From NCBI RefSeq assembly GCF_048569485.1, contig NC_134354.1, positions 514,671,780 to 514,735,779 on the forward strand: DNA of 64,000 nt, in the 5' to 3' direction. Both the position numbers and the translations under genes were made by a program. The notes beneath the pieces were generated by a model that worked only from the letters and a program-made list of their open reading frames with translations, was not told where the DNA came from and made no database searches. Of this stretch, positions 1 through 10,827 are shown piece after piece; within the stretch, counting starts at the first letter, position 1, and the number at the start of each line of letters is the position of its first letter. Origin of the DNA: Anomaloglossus baeobatrachus. Taxonomy: Eukaryota; Chordata; Amphibia; Anura; Aromobatidae.

Positions 1-497
1 CTCAGGTTAATAGCATTTGAGGACATGACAGGTTACTTTTACAAAGGTCATTTCACCAGATTATTAACATGTTCTATTACTCCAGGAAAGAGGCATGATT
101 GAAAATAATCTCTTTTACAAATATACTAGTTTTTTTATCATAATATTCTATGCAAATTAATGTGTTTCCATGGCTACCATTTGTAAGCAAACCTTATACA
201 GCCAGTCACATTCCCTTTAATCACTCCCCTACTTTAGCAGAGGGAGCTGATTACATACAAAATTAAGAAATTGAAGATGGATTGCAATATCAGGCTACAC
301 TAGATTTGTTTGTAGTCTGCAACCAAGGATATGTATTTTTTGTATCTGTAGACACACAATACTGTGAGATTTACAATCTATTTGCAAAGTTAAAGGGTAT
401 TCCCATCTACAAGAACCTATCCCAATATGTATTAGGGGTAATAATAATATTAGCAATTACCTCCAATTAGAAATGTGGTGTAGTTCTCAGGATTAGT
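1..497. other. No recognisable feature
   Basis: AT-rich sequence without a convincing exon, repeat or RNA gene. A 62-codon open frame at 282-470 has no recognisable domain and no splice context, so I do not call it a gene. Confidence 0.5.
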
Positions 498-748
498 TAC
501 AGGTGCATCTCAATAAATTAGAATATCATCAAAAAGTTAATTTATTTCATTAATTCAATACAAAAAGGGAAACGCATATTATATAGACTCATTACAAGCA
601 GGGTGATCTATTTCAAGTCTTTGTTTCTGTTAGCGTTGATGATTTTGGTGAACAGCTAATAAAAATTCAAAAGCCATTATCTCAGAAAATTAGAATAATT
701 ACCACAAAACACCTTCAAAGGCTTCCTAAGCATTTAAAATGGTCCCTT

Positions 749-1412
749 AAGCTGCCATCACACTAAGCGATGCTCCAGCGATCCCACCAGCAACCTGACC
801 TGGCAGGGATCGCTGGAGCGTCACTACACGGGTTGCTGGTGAGCTGTCAAACAGGCAGATCTCACCAGCAACCAGTGACCAGCCCCCAGCCAGCAGCGAC
901 GCGTGGAAGCGATGCTGCGCTTGGTAACTAAGGTAAATATCGGGTAACCAACCCGATATTTACCTTGGTTACCAGTGCACACCGCTTAGCTCTGGCTCTC
1001 TGCACTCCTAGCCAGAGTACACATCGGGTTAATTTAACCTGATGTGTAGTCTGGCTATGTGTGCAGGGAGCCGGCACTGGCAGCGTGAGAGCGGCGGATG
1101 CTAGTAATGAAGGTAACTATCGGGTAACCAAGGAAAAGGCTTCTTGGTTACCCGATATTTACATTGGTTACCAGCGTCCGCAGAAGCTGGCTCCTGCTCA
1201 CTGCACATTCAGTTGTTGCTCTCTCGCTGTCACACGCAGCGATGTGTGCTTCACAGCGGGAGAGCAACAACTAAAAAATGGTCCATGACATCCAGCGACC
1301 TCACAGCAGGGGCCAGGTTGTTGCTGGATTTCACACACAGCAACATCACTAGCAAGTCGTGCCTCAGCAGCGATGTTGCTAGTGATGTTGCTTAGTGAGA
1401 CGTGGCCTTTAG
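749..1412. mobile_element. Palindromic MITE, family 'cactaagcga'
   Basis: The ends are inverted repeats: 'catcacactaagcgatgct' on the left and 'gcttagtgagacgtggcctt' on the right. The interior carries repeated 'taaccaacccgatatttacc' type hairpins. Related copies lie at 17240-17648 and more distantly at 27895-28482. There is no coding potential. The superfamily is unsettled; a TTA/TAA-like flank would suit PIF/Harbinger. Confidence 0.65.
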
Positions 1413-1422
1413 TCTTTCAGTA

Positions 1423-3092
1423 TACTCCCTGACAGAAGTTCTGTTGTTTATCCATGTTATGTAAATCAAAGCTTATAACCTGACTTTAAATTCATCTATT
1501 GGTTTTATAAATTACTCTTTTGAAAGCTGAAATCCTCCCAAATTTGGTTTAGGTTATGAAAATAAAGTTGCTGCAAAGCTGAAATATTGATCATTTAATG
1601 AATGCAGAAAGGTCAGATTTTGCTAACACAAACGTTTTGTCGCCTTGCACCCATATCTAGTTTAAATCCTCACCTGTGCTCACTAAATGATCTGTTAATT
1701 AGTGGGTGTGTATAAAAAGAAACCCAGCACCCCAGACCCTCACTTGAACTGCAACTTGACCTCTGACAACATGCCAAAAATCCACCCTGCGACCAAAGCC
1801 TTGATTATCAAGAGGCTGAAGACCAGATCCACTGCAGAGGTGGCTGGCACTTTTAATGTGTCTCAGCGTCAAGTACAAAGAATTAAAATGAGATTTGAAG
1901 AAACTGGAGATGTTTTTGACAAGCCCAGGTCCTTCAGATCCCACAAGACAACTGCTCAGGAGAAACGTTTGTTGGTTAGAAAATCCAAAGCCAGCCCTTC
2001 TTCCACTGCAGCAGAGCTCCAACAGGCCTGGTCACCTCAAGTTCCTGTGTCAACTAGAACAGTTTGTAGGATTCTGTCTCGAAATGGCCTCCATGGTTCC
2101 ATTAGTGCCCAGAAGCCAGCACTAAACAAAAGGCAATTAAAAAACTGTGGCACATTTGCCAAGTCCCACAGCCTGCTAAACAGATGGACGCTGGAAAAGT
2201 GGCAGAAGGTGAATTTCTCTGATGAATCTGCAGTTTAATTACACCACAGCTGCCACAAATACTGCAGGAGATTTACTGGAGTCCGTATGGATCCAAAATA
2301 CACCCAGAAAACAGTTAAGTTTGGTGGTAGAAAGATCATGGTCTGGGGTTACATTCAGTATAGGGGTGTGCGAAATATTTGCAAGATGGAAGGCAATATC
2401 AATAGCCTAAAATATCAAGAAGTATTAGCTACCTCTTACATTCCGATTCATAAAAGGGATCAAATTTTGCAGCAGGATGGTGCTCCATCTCATACATCCT
2501 TCTCTACAACAAAGTGCCTCCTGGCAAAGATCAAGGTGCTCAAGGACTGGCCAGCCCAGTCACCAGACATGAACATCATTGAGCATGTTTGGTATAGGAT
2601 GAAAGAGAAAGCTTGGAATATAAAACCAAAGAATCTAGATGAACTCCGGGAGGCATGTAAGACTGCATTCTTTGCTATTCCTGATCACTTCATCAATAAA
2701 TTGTATGAATTATTGTTGAACCGCATGGATACAGTCCTTCAAGCTCATAGAAGTCACACAAATTTTAAATATGGCTCTAATAGCACCACAACTTCATTCA
2801 CCAATGTTATGGAACATATCTTTGTATTAGAAGTTAATTATTTGTTTGAATTTCACATTACTTTCTGTGGGTGACAAAACTTTTGTGTTGCCAAAATCTG
2901 ACCTTTCTGTGTTCATTAAATGATCAATATTTCAGCTTTGCAGCAACTTTATTTTCATAACCTAAACTAAATTTGGGAGGGTTTCAGCTTTCAAAAGAGT
3001 AATTTATAAAACCCAATGGATGAATTTAAAGTCAGGTTATAAGCTTTTATTTACATAACATGGATATGCGACAGAACTTCTGTCAGGGAGTG
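1423..3092 (+). mobile_element. Tc1-type DNA transposon with long terminal inverted repeats
   Basis: About 1.67 kb flanked by TA on both sides (1421-1422 and 3093-3094). The terminal inverted repeats exceed 200 bp. They run from 'tactccctgacagaagttct' inward through 'aaagtcaggttataagc' and 'gcagcaactttattttc' and match in reverse from 2880 to 3092. It is inserted in the outer Tc1 between 'agtctttcag' and 'ggcgacacaatcatggg'. It carries one transposase frame (1771-2874). Confidence 0.9.
1771..2874 (+). pseudogene. Tc1 transposase, one in-frame stop
   Basis: This would encode a 367-codon Tc1/mariner-family DD34E transposase, which cuts and rejoins the terminal repeats of its own element. An N-terminal paired-type helix-turn-helix is visible (MPKIHPATKALIIKRL, then FNVSQRQVQRIKMRF). 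The three catalytic residues are all present: D in NFSDES, D in QQDGAPSH and E in SPDMNIIEHVW. The frame is continuous from ATG 1771 to 2874 apart from a single TAA at 2236-2238, directly after FSDESAV. The same frame resumes at once, so this is one nonsense change rather than a frameshift. The C-terminal end runs on somewhat beyond the usual family length (about 340 residues). Confidence 0.88.
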
Positions 3093-3106
3093 TAGGCGAC
3101 ACAATC

Positions 3107-3866
3107 ATGGGAAAGTCTGCTGACTTGACAAATGTCCAAAAGGCACTCACTGACACTCCACAAGGAGAATAAGCCCCAAAAGGTCATTGCTACAGAAGCT
3201 GGCTGTTCACAGAGTGCTGCATCCAAGCAAATTATTGCACAGTTGAGTAGAAAGAAAAACTGTGGTAGAAAAAGATGCACAAGCAACCGGGATAACTGCA
3301 GCCTTGATAGGATTGTTAAGAAAAGGCCATTCAAAAATTTGGGGGAGATCACAAGAACAACACACAGAAGTATCCAGGACATGGGCTGCAACTTTTGCAT
3401 TCCTTGTTTCAAGCCACTTATGACCAATAGACAACGCAAGAAGTGTCTTACCTGGGCCTAGGAGAAAAGGAACTGGACTGTTGCTCAGTGGTCCAATGTG
3501 TTGTTTTTAGATTAAAGTAAATTTTGCATTTCATTTGGAAATCAAGGTTCCAGAGTCTGGAGAAAGAGTAGAGAGGCACACAATCCAAGCTGCTTGAGGT
3601 CTACTGTGAAGTTTCTTTAGTTAGTGATGGTTTGGGGAACCATGTCATCTGCTGGTGTCGGTCCACTGTGTTTTATCAAGACCAAAGTTCGCACACTCAT
3701 CTACCAGGAAATTTTAGAGCACTTCATGCTTCCCTCTGCCGACAAGCTTTCCCTCTGCCAACAGGCTTCCAAAACACCTCAGCAGTGCCAGACACTGATC
3801 GTCTCCATGTCACGCCGCGTTGTTGCAGTAATTCATGCAAAAGGAGCCCGACCAAGTATTGAGTGC
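3107..3866 (+). pseudogene. Remnant of the outer Tc1 transposase
   Basis: ATG at 3107 opens a Tc1 transposase of a different family from the nested one: MGKSADLTNVQKALTDTLHK, then a helix-turn-helix with GCSQSAASKQI and the GRKR basic motif. The frame breaks in several places. The segment that should hold the second Asp and the final Glu is missing: the sequence runs from LPSADKL almost straight to TPQQC and the C-terminal VIHAKGA. It therefore cannot encode an active enzyme. Confidence 0.8.
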
Positions 3867-4048
3867 ATTTACTGTACATACTATTCAGTAGGCCAGCATT
3901 TCTAAGTTTAAAATATTTTTTTCAGTTGGTCTTATATAATATCTAATTTTCTGAGATAATGACTTTTGGGTTTACATTAGCTGTAAGCCATAATCATCAA
4001 CATTAACAGAAATAAACACTTGAAATAGATCACTCTGTTTGTAATGAC

Positions 4049-4270
4049 TAGAGATGATCGAGTACCGTAATATTTGTAATCGCTATACTCATGACGAGTA
4101 CTTTGTAATACTCGCATATTCATTTTGAATAGCGAGTACAATGCAAGTCAATGGGAAATGCAAGTTAATTTCTGCTGGACTAAACAAAGCTATCTGGGGG
4201 CCTGAGAAAAATGCTGAAATATGTGGGAAAGTGATGAAACTAAATTGGGAGAGTTTAGAGAATATGCTTG
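4049..4270. mobile_element. hAT-like MITE fragment
   Basis: Starts TAGAGATGATCGAGTACCG, the same type of terminus as the complete hAT-like elements at 12344-12584 and 56075-63276. Internal hairpins such as 'gagtactttgtaatactcgc' are present. No matching right terminus or 8-bp duplication was found, so it is a fragment. The end coordinate is approximate. Confidence 0.5.
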
Positions 4271-4537
4271 CATGCATTTCTGACTAACGTATGGTTTCTG
4301 GGAATAAGGATGTGACAGTATTACGCCACTTATTTTCTCTCTCTCTTTCTCTGTCTTTCTCTCCAAACGCTTCATATTCACTGATCACCGGCACAGAGCG
4401 GCTGTTACACTGCTTCTGCAGCCTCTCATTCTTCTTCCCTACCCGGTCATTAGGCTCATACATATGCACAGCACCCTCTTATTAGGCTCATACATATTCA
4501 CTGCTTTTCCTGACCACCAATCTGGGATTGGTTGCTA
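4271..4537. other. No gene; CT-rich tract and a short duplicated phrase
   Basis: Contains a pyrimidine-rich run near 4335-4370 and two close copies of 'attaggctcatacatat' at about 4449 and 4484. Nothing else is recognised. Confidence 0.4.
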
Positions 4538-5456
4538 AATATTTCAAAAATCCAGCACTCAATATGATTGAAATGAAATGAGTTCTTTATTTGAACAAGC
4601 AATTTGTGTAAAAATTATTAACGTTTCGGTCGATTGACCTTTATCAGGTATTACACTATAACAAAAAATAGAAATATAAAGACTTTAAGATAATCAGAAA
4701 TATTATAGCATGATGTGCTTGTAATATACATGAAACATTTTTTTTTGGAAAAGACTAATCACAATGGAATTGGTTACAATACAAAAAAAGACTCTGATAA
4801 TAATCAAAATGTCAGACAAGTACAATCATGGAAAACATCAAAAAAGTCGCATCACAATCAAGTATGATTCACTAATCAATATGGGTCAAAATCTGATCAT
4901 CCTATGGATATACCATATCACAAGCTTTGGTAAGTATAATTGCTCCCTTGCAGATTTTTCCAGTTTACAATGAGATCCATTTTATAATGAGACCCGCATT
5001 ATCTATTATATTGTGTTTATTGCTTGCACAGGGTTCAGTCTTTATGACACCTATTCATTCTCTGTTTTTCTTTATCCATAGGATGATCAGATTTTGACCC
5101 ATATTGATTAGAGAATCATACTTGATTGTGATGCGACTTTTTTGATGTTTTCCATGATTGTACTTGTCTGACATTCTGATTGTTATCAGAGTCCTTTTTT
5201 TGTATTGTAACCTATTCCATTGTGATTAGTCTTTTCCCAAAAAATGTTTTTTCATGCATATTACAAGCACATCATGCTATAATATTTCTGTTTATCTTAA
5301 AGTCTTTCTATTTCTATTTTTTGTTATAGTATAATACCTGATGAAGGTCAATCGACCGAAACGTTAATAATTTTTACACAAATTGCTTGTTCAAATAAAG
5401 AACTCATTCATTTAATTTCAATCATATTCAGTGCTGGATTTTTGCAATATTTTGAT
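4538..5456. repeat. Inverted-dimer repeat with hammerhead-like boxes
   Basis: Two arms of about 370 bp are reverse complements (about 4541-4918 and 5069-5450) around a 150-bp spacer. Read outward from the centre, each arm has a CTGATGA/CTGATAA box, a GGTC/GACC hairpin, GAAACGTTAATAA, then AATAAAGAACTCATT and a distal GTGCTGGATTTTT-like end. No long open frame is present. It shares its outer plan with 13243-13883 and with the split element at 45437-51683. Confidence 0.8.
5337..5366 (+). other. Hammerhead-ribozyme-like core motif
   Basis: CTGATGA (5338-5344), a hairpin GGTC-AATC-GACC (5346-5357) and GAAAC (5358-5362) match the conserved core of a hammerhead ribozyme. The next bases, CGTT, leave a self-complementary AACGTT where helix III would be, as in ribozymes that act as dimers. 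I cannot identify a clear helix I, so activity is unproven. A degenerate copy with CTGATAA is on the - strand of the other arm near 4620-4650. Confidence 0.4.
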
Positions 5457-5559
5457 ACGGGGTTGGACCCTATTCAGGCACTATAGAGAACAGGAGTGCC
5501 GCCCTTTTATATCTATTGTGATTGGTTGCAGTCAGACCCGCCCCCACGCTGAGTGACAG

Positions 5560-6180
5560 CTGTCTAACTGCAACCAATCACAGATGCCAGTGGGCGGGTC
5601 TATATCATAGAGTAAAATAAATAAATAATTTAAAAAAAGCGTGCGGTTCCCTCAATTTTGATACCCAGCCAAGATAAAGCCCCATAGTTGGGGGCTGGTA
5701 TTCTCAGACAGGGGAGGCCTATGGTTATTAGGCTCTCCCCAGCCTAAAAATATCAGCCAAAAGCTGCCCAGAATTGCCGCATCCTTTAGATGTGACAGTC
5801 CTGGCACTTTACCCAGCTCTTCTCGATTGCCCTGGTGCGGTGGCAATCAGGGGAATGAGGGAGTTAATGGCAGCCCACAGCAGCCACCTTGATTAGTCAT
5901 AGCAGGTGTCTATGAGACACCCCCCATCGTTAATCTATAAGTGACCATAAATAAACGCAAACACCCCAAAAATCCTTTATTTGGAATAAAAGACAAATAA
6001 GCACCGTCTTTCACCACTTTATTAACTCCCAAACACCCCTGCAGGTCCAAAGTAAGCCACTCAAGTTCCCACAGTGATTCAGATCTGCTACATCTGATGG
6101 TCACAGCAAGCACCAAAGAACAAGACTGCCCGCTGTAAGGTTCAGAAGATATCAAGGGCTTATTTTCAGGGGATGACTTA
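5560..6180 (-). repeat. Relative of the modules in the 7.2 kb hAT-type element
   Basis: Contains phrases shared in reverse orientation with 58690-58990 and 60530-60720: 'gccctggtgcggtggcaat', 'gattctcag'-type text, 'cagcctaaaaatatcag' and 'tttgatacccagccaag'. It is non-coding and its ends are unclear. It looks like a fragment of the same repeat family. Confidence 0.55.
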
Positions 6181-6225
6181 TATTTTGTATTGACCTAATT
6201 GATTGGGTCACCTGTTAATGGTAAA

Positions 6226-6965
6226 CTAATATTTATTCCATTCCCATGCCCACCCCTCTGCAATGGCGTCAGTGATTGAAATGTGTGTTAATGGAAATGA
6301 ATATTCACTCTCTTCCCCTGCCCACCCCAATGTGCTGGTGTCCGTGATTAGAACATGCATTAACGAAAATAAATATTCACCCTCTTCTGATGCCCATAAA
6401 TCTGCCCACTCTTCTGTACCAAAGTCAGTGATTAGAATGTATGTATGGAAATGAATGTTCATCCCCTTCCTCCACCCATAATCCTACCCCACCCTCTGTG
6501 CCGACATCAGTGAATTTAACGTGTGTTTATTGCAAATGAATATTCACCACCTTCCATCACCTATAATTCCAGACACCCCTCTGTGCTGGCATCAGTTATT
6601 CAGTCAGACTGTCCAAGGATCGCATCGCAATGCTTGGACTGTCCTGTGACTTTTCTTATTGGAGCATGTCAGCATGTATTTCTATGCAGTTATGCTCAGG
6701 TGAGGAGAGCCTCTGGCCAGTTTGAGCATTGCAATTAAATCTTTGGGCAGTAATATGGCAGTCTGACTGAATCACTGATGTTGGCACAGAAGGGTGGATG
6801 AAACTATGAGCAGGCAAAGTGGGTGAAGATATATTTTCCAGTAACACCAGAGTAGTGGGTAGCAGTGGTGTGAATATTCATTTTCCATTAACACATGTTC
6901 CAATCACTGACGCAGGCGCAGAGGGGAGGGTGTGAGAAGAGGTGAATATTTATTTTTTATTAACT
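6226..6965. repeat. Foldback element with sub-terminal tandem repeats
   Basis: About five degenerate units of roughly 72-84 bp lie in one direction from 6230 to 6600. Each unit has 'tctgtgctggcatcagtgatt', a 'gtgttaatggaaatgaatatt' phrase and a 'caccctctt' phrase. At least two units lie in the opposite direction from 6770 to 6965. The centre is an inverted repeat, 'attcagtcagactg' / 'cagtctgactgaat' (about 6598 and 6759). This is the plan of a foldback transposon. The open frames across it are by-products of the repeats. Confidence 0.7.
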
Positions 6966-7499
6966 AGTCGGCATGTGACAAGAAACCTCTGGGATTTACA
7001 GCTGCACAACCTGACAACATACACCGAGTTAAAAGGGTTATAGCATATAATAAATATATCTAAATCTGTGCTCAGCTGAGGTTATTATTATTAGACCAAA
7101 AAGAGTTTTTTATTTCTTAACTTCCTGTAAAATGTAAAAAAATAATACTTTGACATATTGAATTTAAAAACAATAATTTAGAATAATAACAATACACAGT
7201 AACCTGTATGAGCTATTCTCTAGGTATATTAGCTGCAATAGCTGATTTTAAAATACTAGTGGAGTTCCAGTCAATAGCTACCTCCTATAGTCCAATTTTT
7301 CAAAACGGGTTAAATGTCCTCTAGGAACTTCTGCAGGGTTTTTTATATATGAAAAATAGATGATCCAGGATAGAAATAGCCCCATTGAATGAATATATGT
7401 AAAACAATGTATATTTAATAGTCACTGGTAGATAGCTATTTCCCAGGTAATATGGCTTAATAATTCAGCCATCATCTGCCGAAAAAGATGTAAGCTCGG
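6966..7499. other. No recognisable feature
   Basis: AT-rich non-coding sequence between the foldback element and a solo-LTR-like element. No exon, hairpin array or known terminus was seen. Confidence 0.4.
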
Positions 7500-7503
7500 C
7501 ATG

Positions 7504-8688
7504 TGTAGCACCCCTAAGGCACCAGGTGCCACAAATGTAACCCGTGGAAAACCCAAACCCCGGAATATCCGTGCCAGTAAACACACCAGCACCTTCAGGC
7601 CACACACACAACCCCAACACCAAACTGAGAGACTGCCAACAACAGGTAAAAGGGATGGGCACTGATTGGACGGTAGCCACCCAACCTGAGGGGGAGACCC
7701 AGCGAGGGGGAGGGGCCAGTGGTCAGTTGGAAAGTTGGCGGGAGGAAGTGGTGTGCAGTCAGTTAGAGAAGGAGAGGAGGAGAGGTGTAGTAGTGGAAAG
7801 TGAAAGTACAGAAAAGACCTGAAGAACCACCGGAGTGCTGTAAAAGGAGTGAGTGACTGTGGAGTACAGAACCAGGACTCCAGGCACCATGGATTACCTG
7901 TGGAAGCGTCAGACTCCAGGAACCACGGGAGGCCTGTGGAAGTCTAGAACCAAGGCTCACAGTACTCAGCACAAGGTGAGGTGCAGATCCTAGGACAGTG
8001 GGACACTTTATGGTCAAGTTTTATCTCTGTCGGGCGAGAAGATCTCCAGGGTCCATCGCCAAGCCAAAAAGTCTGAAACACAAGCAGCAAAGAGAAGACC
8101 GGGTACTGAACTCCTTAAATAGTCCAGGCTGCATGAATTAGGGCCAAGGAACATAAAGGGAGTTCCAAGTAGCTCCAGGCCACGGGAGTCCAACCACAAC
8201 GAGTGTGCACAGAGGACAGCCAACCCAAGTCACAGCTGGCATGGAGAACAAGGGGAGCGGGTACACCTGGAACCGCCACCCGCAGGTTCAGGTACCACCA
8301 CAGCAAAGTAAAAGCAAGTGGAAACTGCGATGCTGGTGTGGACTGTGTTCTTGATCACCCTGTGCATTCACACTGACTGTTTCTCACTACAATCCCTATC
8401 ATCCACTACTGGGGTCCAGCCCTGCTTGCGGAGGGCCCAAAACACCTAAGCTGCACAACTCCATCAGCCCCAGCAGAACCGTGCAGCGGCGGCTTCAAAT
8501 AACCTGGCCGCACACTGCAGGTGGCATAGTCAACGAAAACTCTTTTATTTAATTTCTTTTATATAAGCCCCTTTTTATTTTGGACCGATCCCTGGGGTCA
8601 TAGAACCAGGCATCGGCCACGACCACGACTCCCCTGAGTGTCACACACAAGCCCAGGACCGAGTACCCCACAGCCCTGGGGTGTTACA
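7504..8688. mobile_element. Probable solo LTR (fossil)
   Basis: An 1185-bp unit starts TGTAGCACCCC and ends GGGGTGTTACA, with CATG repeated on both sides (7500-7503 and 8689-8692). TG...CA ends and a 4-bp duplication suit a solo LTR of a Ty3/gypsy-like element. The ends are also inverted repeats, so a non-autonomous DNA transposon is possible. No coding part is recognised. Matching flanks suggest a moderate rather than very old age. Confidence 0.5.
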
Positions 8689-8692
8689 CATG

Positions 8693-9320
8693 CGCGCCTG
8701 CATCAAGTCAGGAACCCATCATCTGACTTCACTGTACGTCATATGCCTTGAAAGGAATAAGTTGAGGATATTTGGAAGTCTATTTTCTTCCAGTTCATAG
8801 GTGATTTTTTTTTCTGTTTCCTATTGTGGGTGTGTTTTGTTTTTCAGATATTTGCAGGTGATTCAGCAATTGTACTTTTTAAAAAAATTACATTTGTGTG
8901 CAAATCCATTCCACATTCCAGCGATTCTTGTATGCCAGACATGTTTTCATAGATTGAATTATGTTCAATACTTTACCAGCTCAAGACTTTTGGCTATAAA
9001 AAAAGTTAAAAGTCAAGAGTAAAAAATTGTGCAAAATTCATAGAACCCAAATGCGGAGTTATAAAGAATGTGTCACAAAATATGACAATAAATACCACAA
9101 TACAAAATATAAAAGTGATTTCCAAAAAAACAGCAAATCATGACTGAGACCCTTTCGGTTTCTATTCCTAGTCAAATTGCAAAATATTTGTTTGCTGTAA
9201 ATAAATGAGTTCACTATTGTCTGTATTCAGGCAGCAAACTCACAATTCATTACTAGTCTTGCTCTCAGCTGAGAATAAAATACAATTATATTCAGTATTG
9301 ACCTTGCTCGGTGAGCTAAA
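8693..9320. other. No recognisable feature
   Basis: AT-rich sequence without an identifiable gene or transposon end. Confidence 0.4.
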
Positions 9321-9440
9321 TACTGTTGAAACCAGAAATTTACATTCACTATCTAAAAAGACACATATGCATGTTTTTCTCACTATCTGACATGAACTCA
9401 GAATAAACCTTTCCTGTTTTAGGTCACTTGGAAACCAAAA

Positions 9441-10588
9441 TCTAATATATAAAGCTGAGTGTATGTATGTGTGTATATATGTATGTACTGTATGTATGTC
9501 TGTATGTGTGTGTGTCCGCTAAAGGAATCCGCACCGTCGCATTTATAATCACAAAAATTTGCACAGAAGCCCAAGGTGACTCAGGGAACGTCATAGACTA
9601 TATTTTGACGGGAAAATTTAACCCCGTGCTTTACAGTTACTCTCAAAAAAATCTGCCTCCATTAAAGTCAATGGAGCTGCAAGCTATTAGGTTATTAATA
9701 GGAGCTGTAATTGGTTGCTATAGGAACGAAAGACATTGTTAGTATAAGAAGCTTCTGTATGAGGTAATATGATGTCGGTGGAAAGATGGATAGAGAGAGA
9801 CAGAGAGAGAGAGTGAAAGAGAGAGAGAGAGGGAAAGAGACAGACAGAGAAAGAGACGGATAGAGAGAGACAGACAGTCAAAGAGACAGACAAAGGCAGA
9901 CAGGGAAAGAGACAGTCAGACAAGGAAAGAGACAGACAGAGAGAGACAGACAGGGAAAGAGACAGAGATACAGGGAAAGAGACAGACAGAGAGACAGGGA
10001 AAAGGAAAGAGAAAGGGAAAGAGACAGACAAGTAAAGTGACGTAAAACGAGACAGATGGAGAAAGAGACAGACGGGGAAAGAGAAAGAAGGGGAAAGAGA
10101 CAGACGGGGAAAGAGACAGACGTGGAAAGAGACAGACGTGGAAAGACAGACGAGGAAAGAGACAAAGATAAGGAAAGAGACAGAGACAGACGAGAAAAGA
10201 GACAGACGGGGAAAGAGAGAGATGTGGAACGAGAGAGACGTGGAACGAGACAGATGGGGAAAGAGACAGACGGGGAAAGAGACAGACGGGGAAAGAGACA
10301 GACAGGGAAAGAGGCAGATGGTGAAAGATACAGACCTGGAACAAGACAGACCTGGAACGAGACAGACCTGGAACAAGACAGACAGGAAAAGAGATTGACA
10401 GACAGAGAGAGTCAGACAGACACAGAGTTAGAGAGGGACAAACAGAGAGACTGATACAGAGACAGACAGAGAGACTGATACAGACAGACAGAGACACAGA
10501 GACAGACATCAGAGACAGACAGACAGAGACTGGGAGAGAGATAGAGAGACAGTTACTATCCTGGGCAACGCCCGGGTACTACAGCTAG
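9441..10588 (+). mobile_element. Non-autonomous Helitron
   Basis: Starts TCTAATATATAAAGCTGAG. Ends with the hairpin CCTGGGCAACGCCCGGG followed by TACTACAGCTAG, that is a CTRR (CTAG) terminus. It sits between A (9440) and T (10589), the usual Helitron target. The empty site can be read from the other terminal repeat of the host Tc1 near 11940, which has the uninterrupted 'ccaaaattagatatatttgc' in reverse. That fixes both ends. No Rep/helicase frame is present; the interior is a purine-rich GACAGA tract. Confidence 0.92.
9780..10548. repeat. Purine-rich (GACAGA/GGGAAAGA)n tract
   Basis: About 770 bp built from GACAGA, GGGAAAGAGACAGA and related short units. It creates long open frames on both strands that carry only Ser/Leu/Cys-rich or Arg/Glu/Lys-rich periodic protein; these are not genes. 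The second Helitron carries the same kind of tract at 21475-22555. Confidence 0.9.
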
Positions 10589-10827
10589 TTATTTATATTT
10601 GCCAAATGCTAGAATAATGAGAGAGAGAATGTTTTAAGGCATTTTTATTTCTTTCTTCAAAGTCAAAAGTTTACATACACTTTAAACAATTTTGGAGGTC
10701 CCATATGATGATGTCATGTCTTTGGAGGTTTCTGATAGGTGCATAGCAGCATCTGAGTTAATTAGAGACACATCTGTGGAGGTATTTTAATGTACACCTG
10801 AAACACACTGCTTCTCTGTGAAGCATC

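Larger units (their letters stand above)
498..4048 (+). mobile_element. Tc1-type DNA transposon, interrupted by a MITE and a second Tc1, right end lost
   Basis: The left end follows a TA at 498-499 and starts CAGGTGCATCTCAATAAATT. An inverted copy of the sub-terminal part lies at 3945-4048, around 'gaaatagatcactctg'. The outermost part of the right terminal repeat is missing and a hAT-like MITE abuts it at 4049. Its own transposase remnant starts at 3107. A palindromic MITE (749-1412) and a complete second Tc1 (1423-3092) lie inside it. Without these two guests the outer element is about 1.2 kb, shorter than the usual 1.6 kb because part of the transposase is lost. Confidence 0.8.

Noticed and set aside
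282-470. 62-codon frame near the window start
   Set aside because: No recognisable domain, no splice sites judged convincing, length expected by chance in AT-rich DNA.
9687-10509. Long Ser/Leu/Cys-rich frames (up to 229 codons)
   Set aside because: By-products of the GACAGA tract of a Helitron; the same occurs at 21367-22297.
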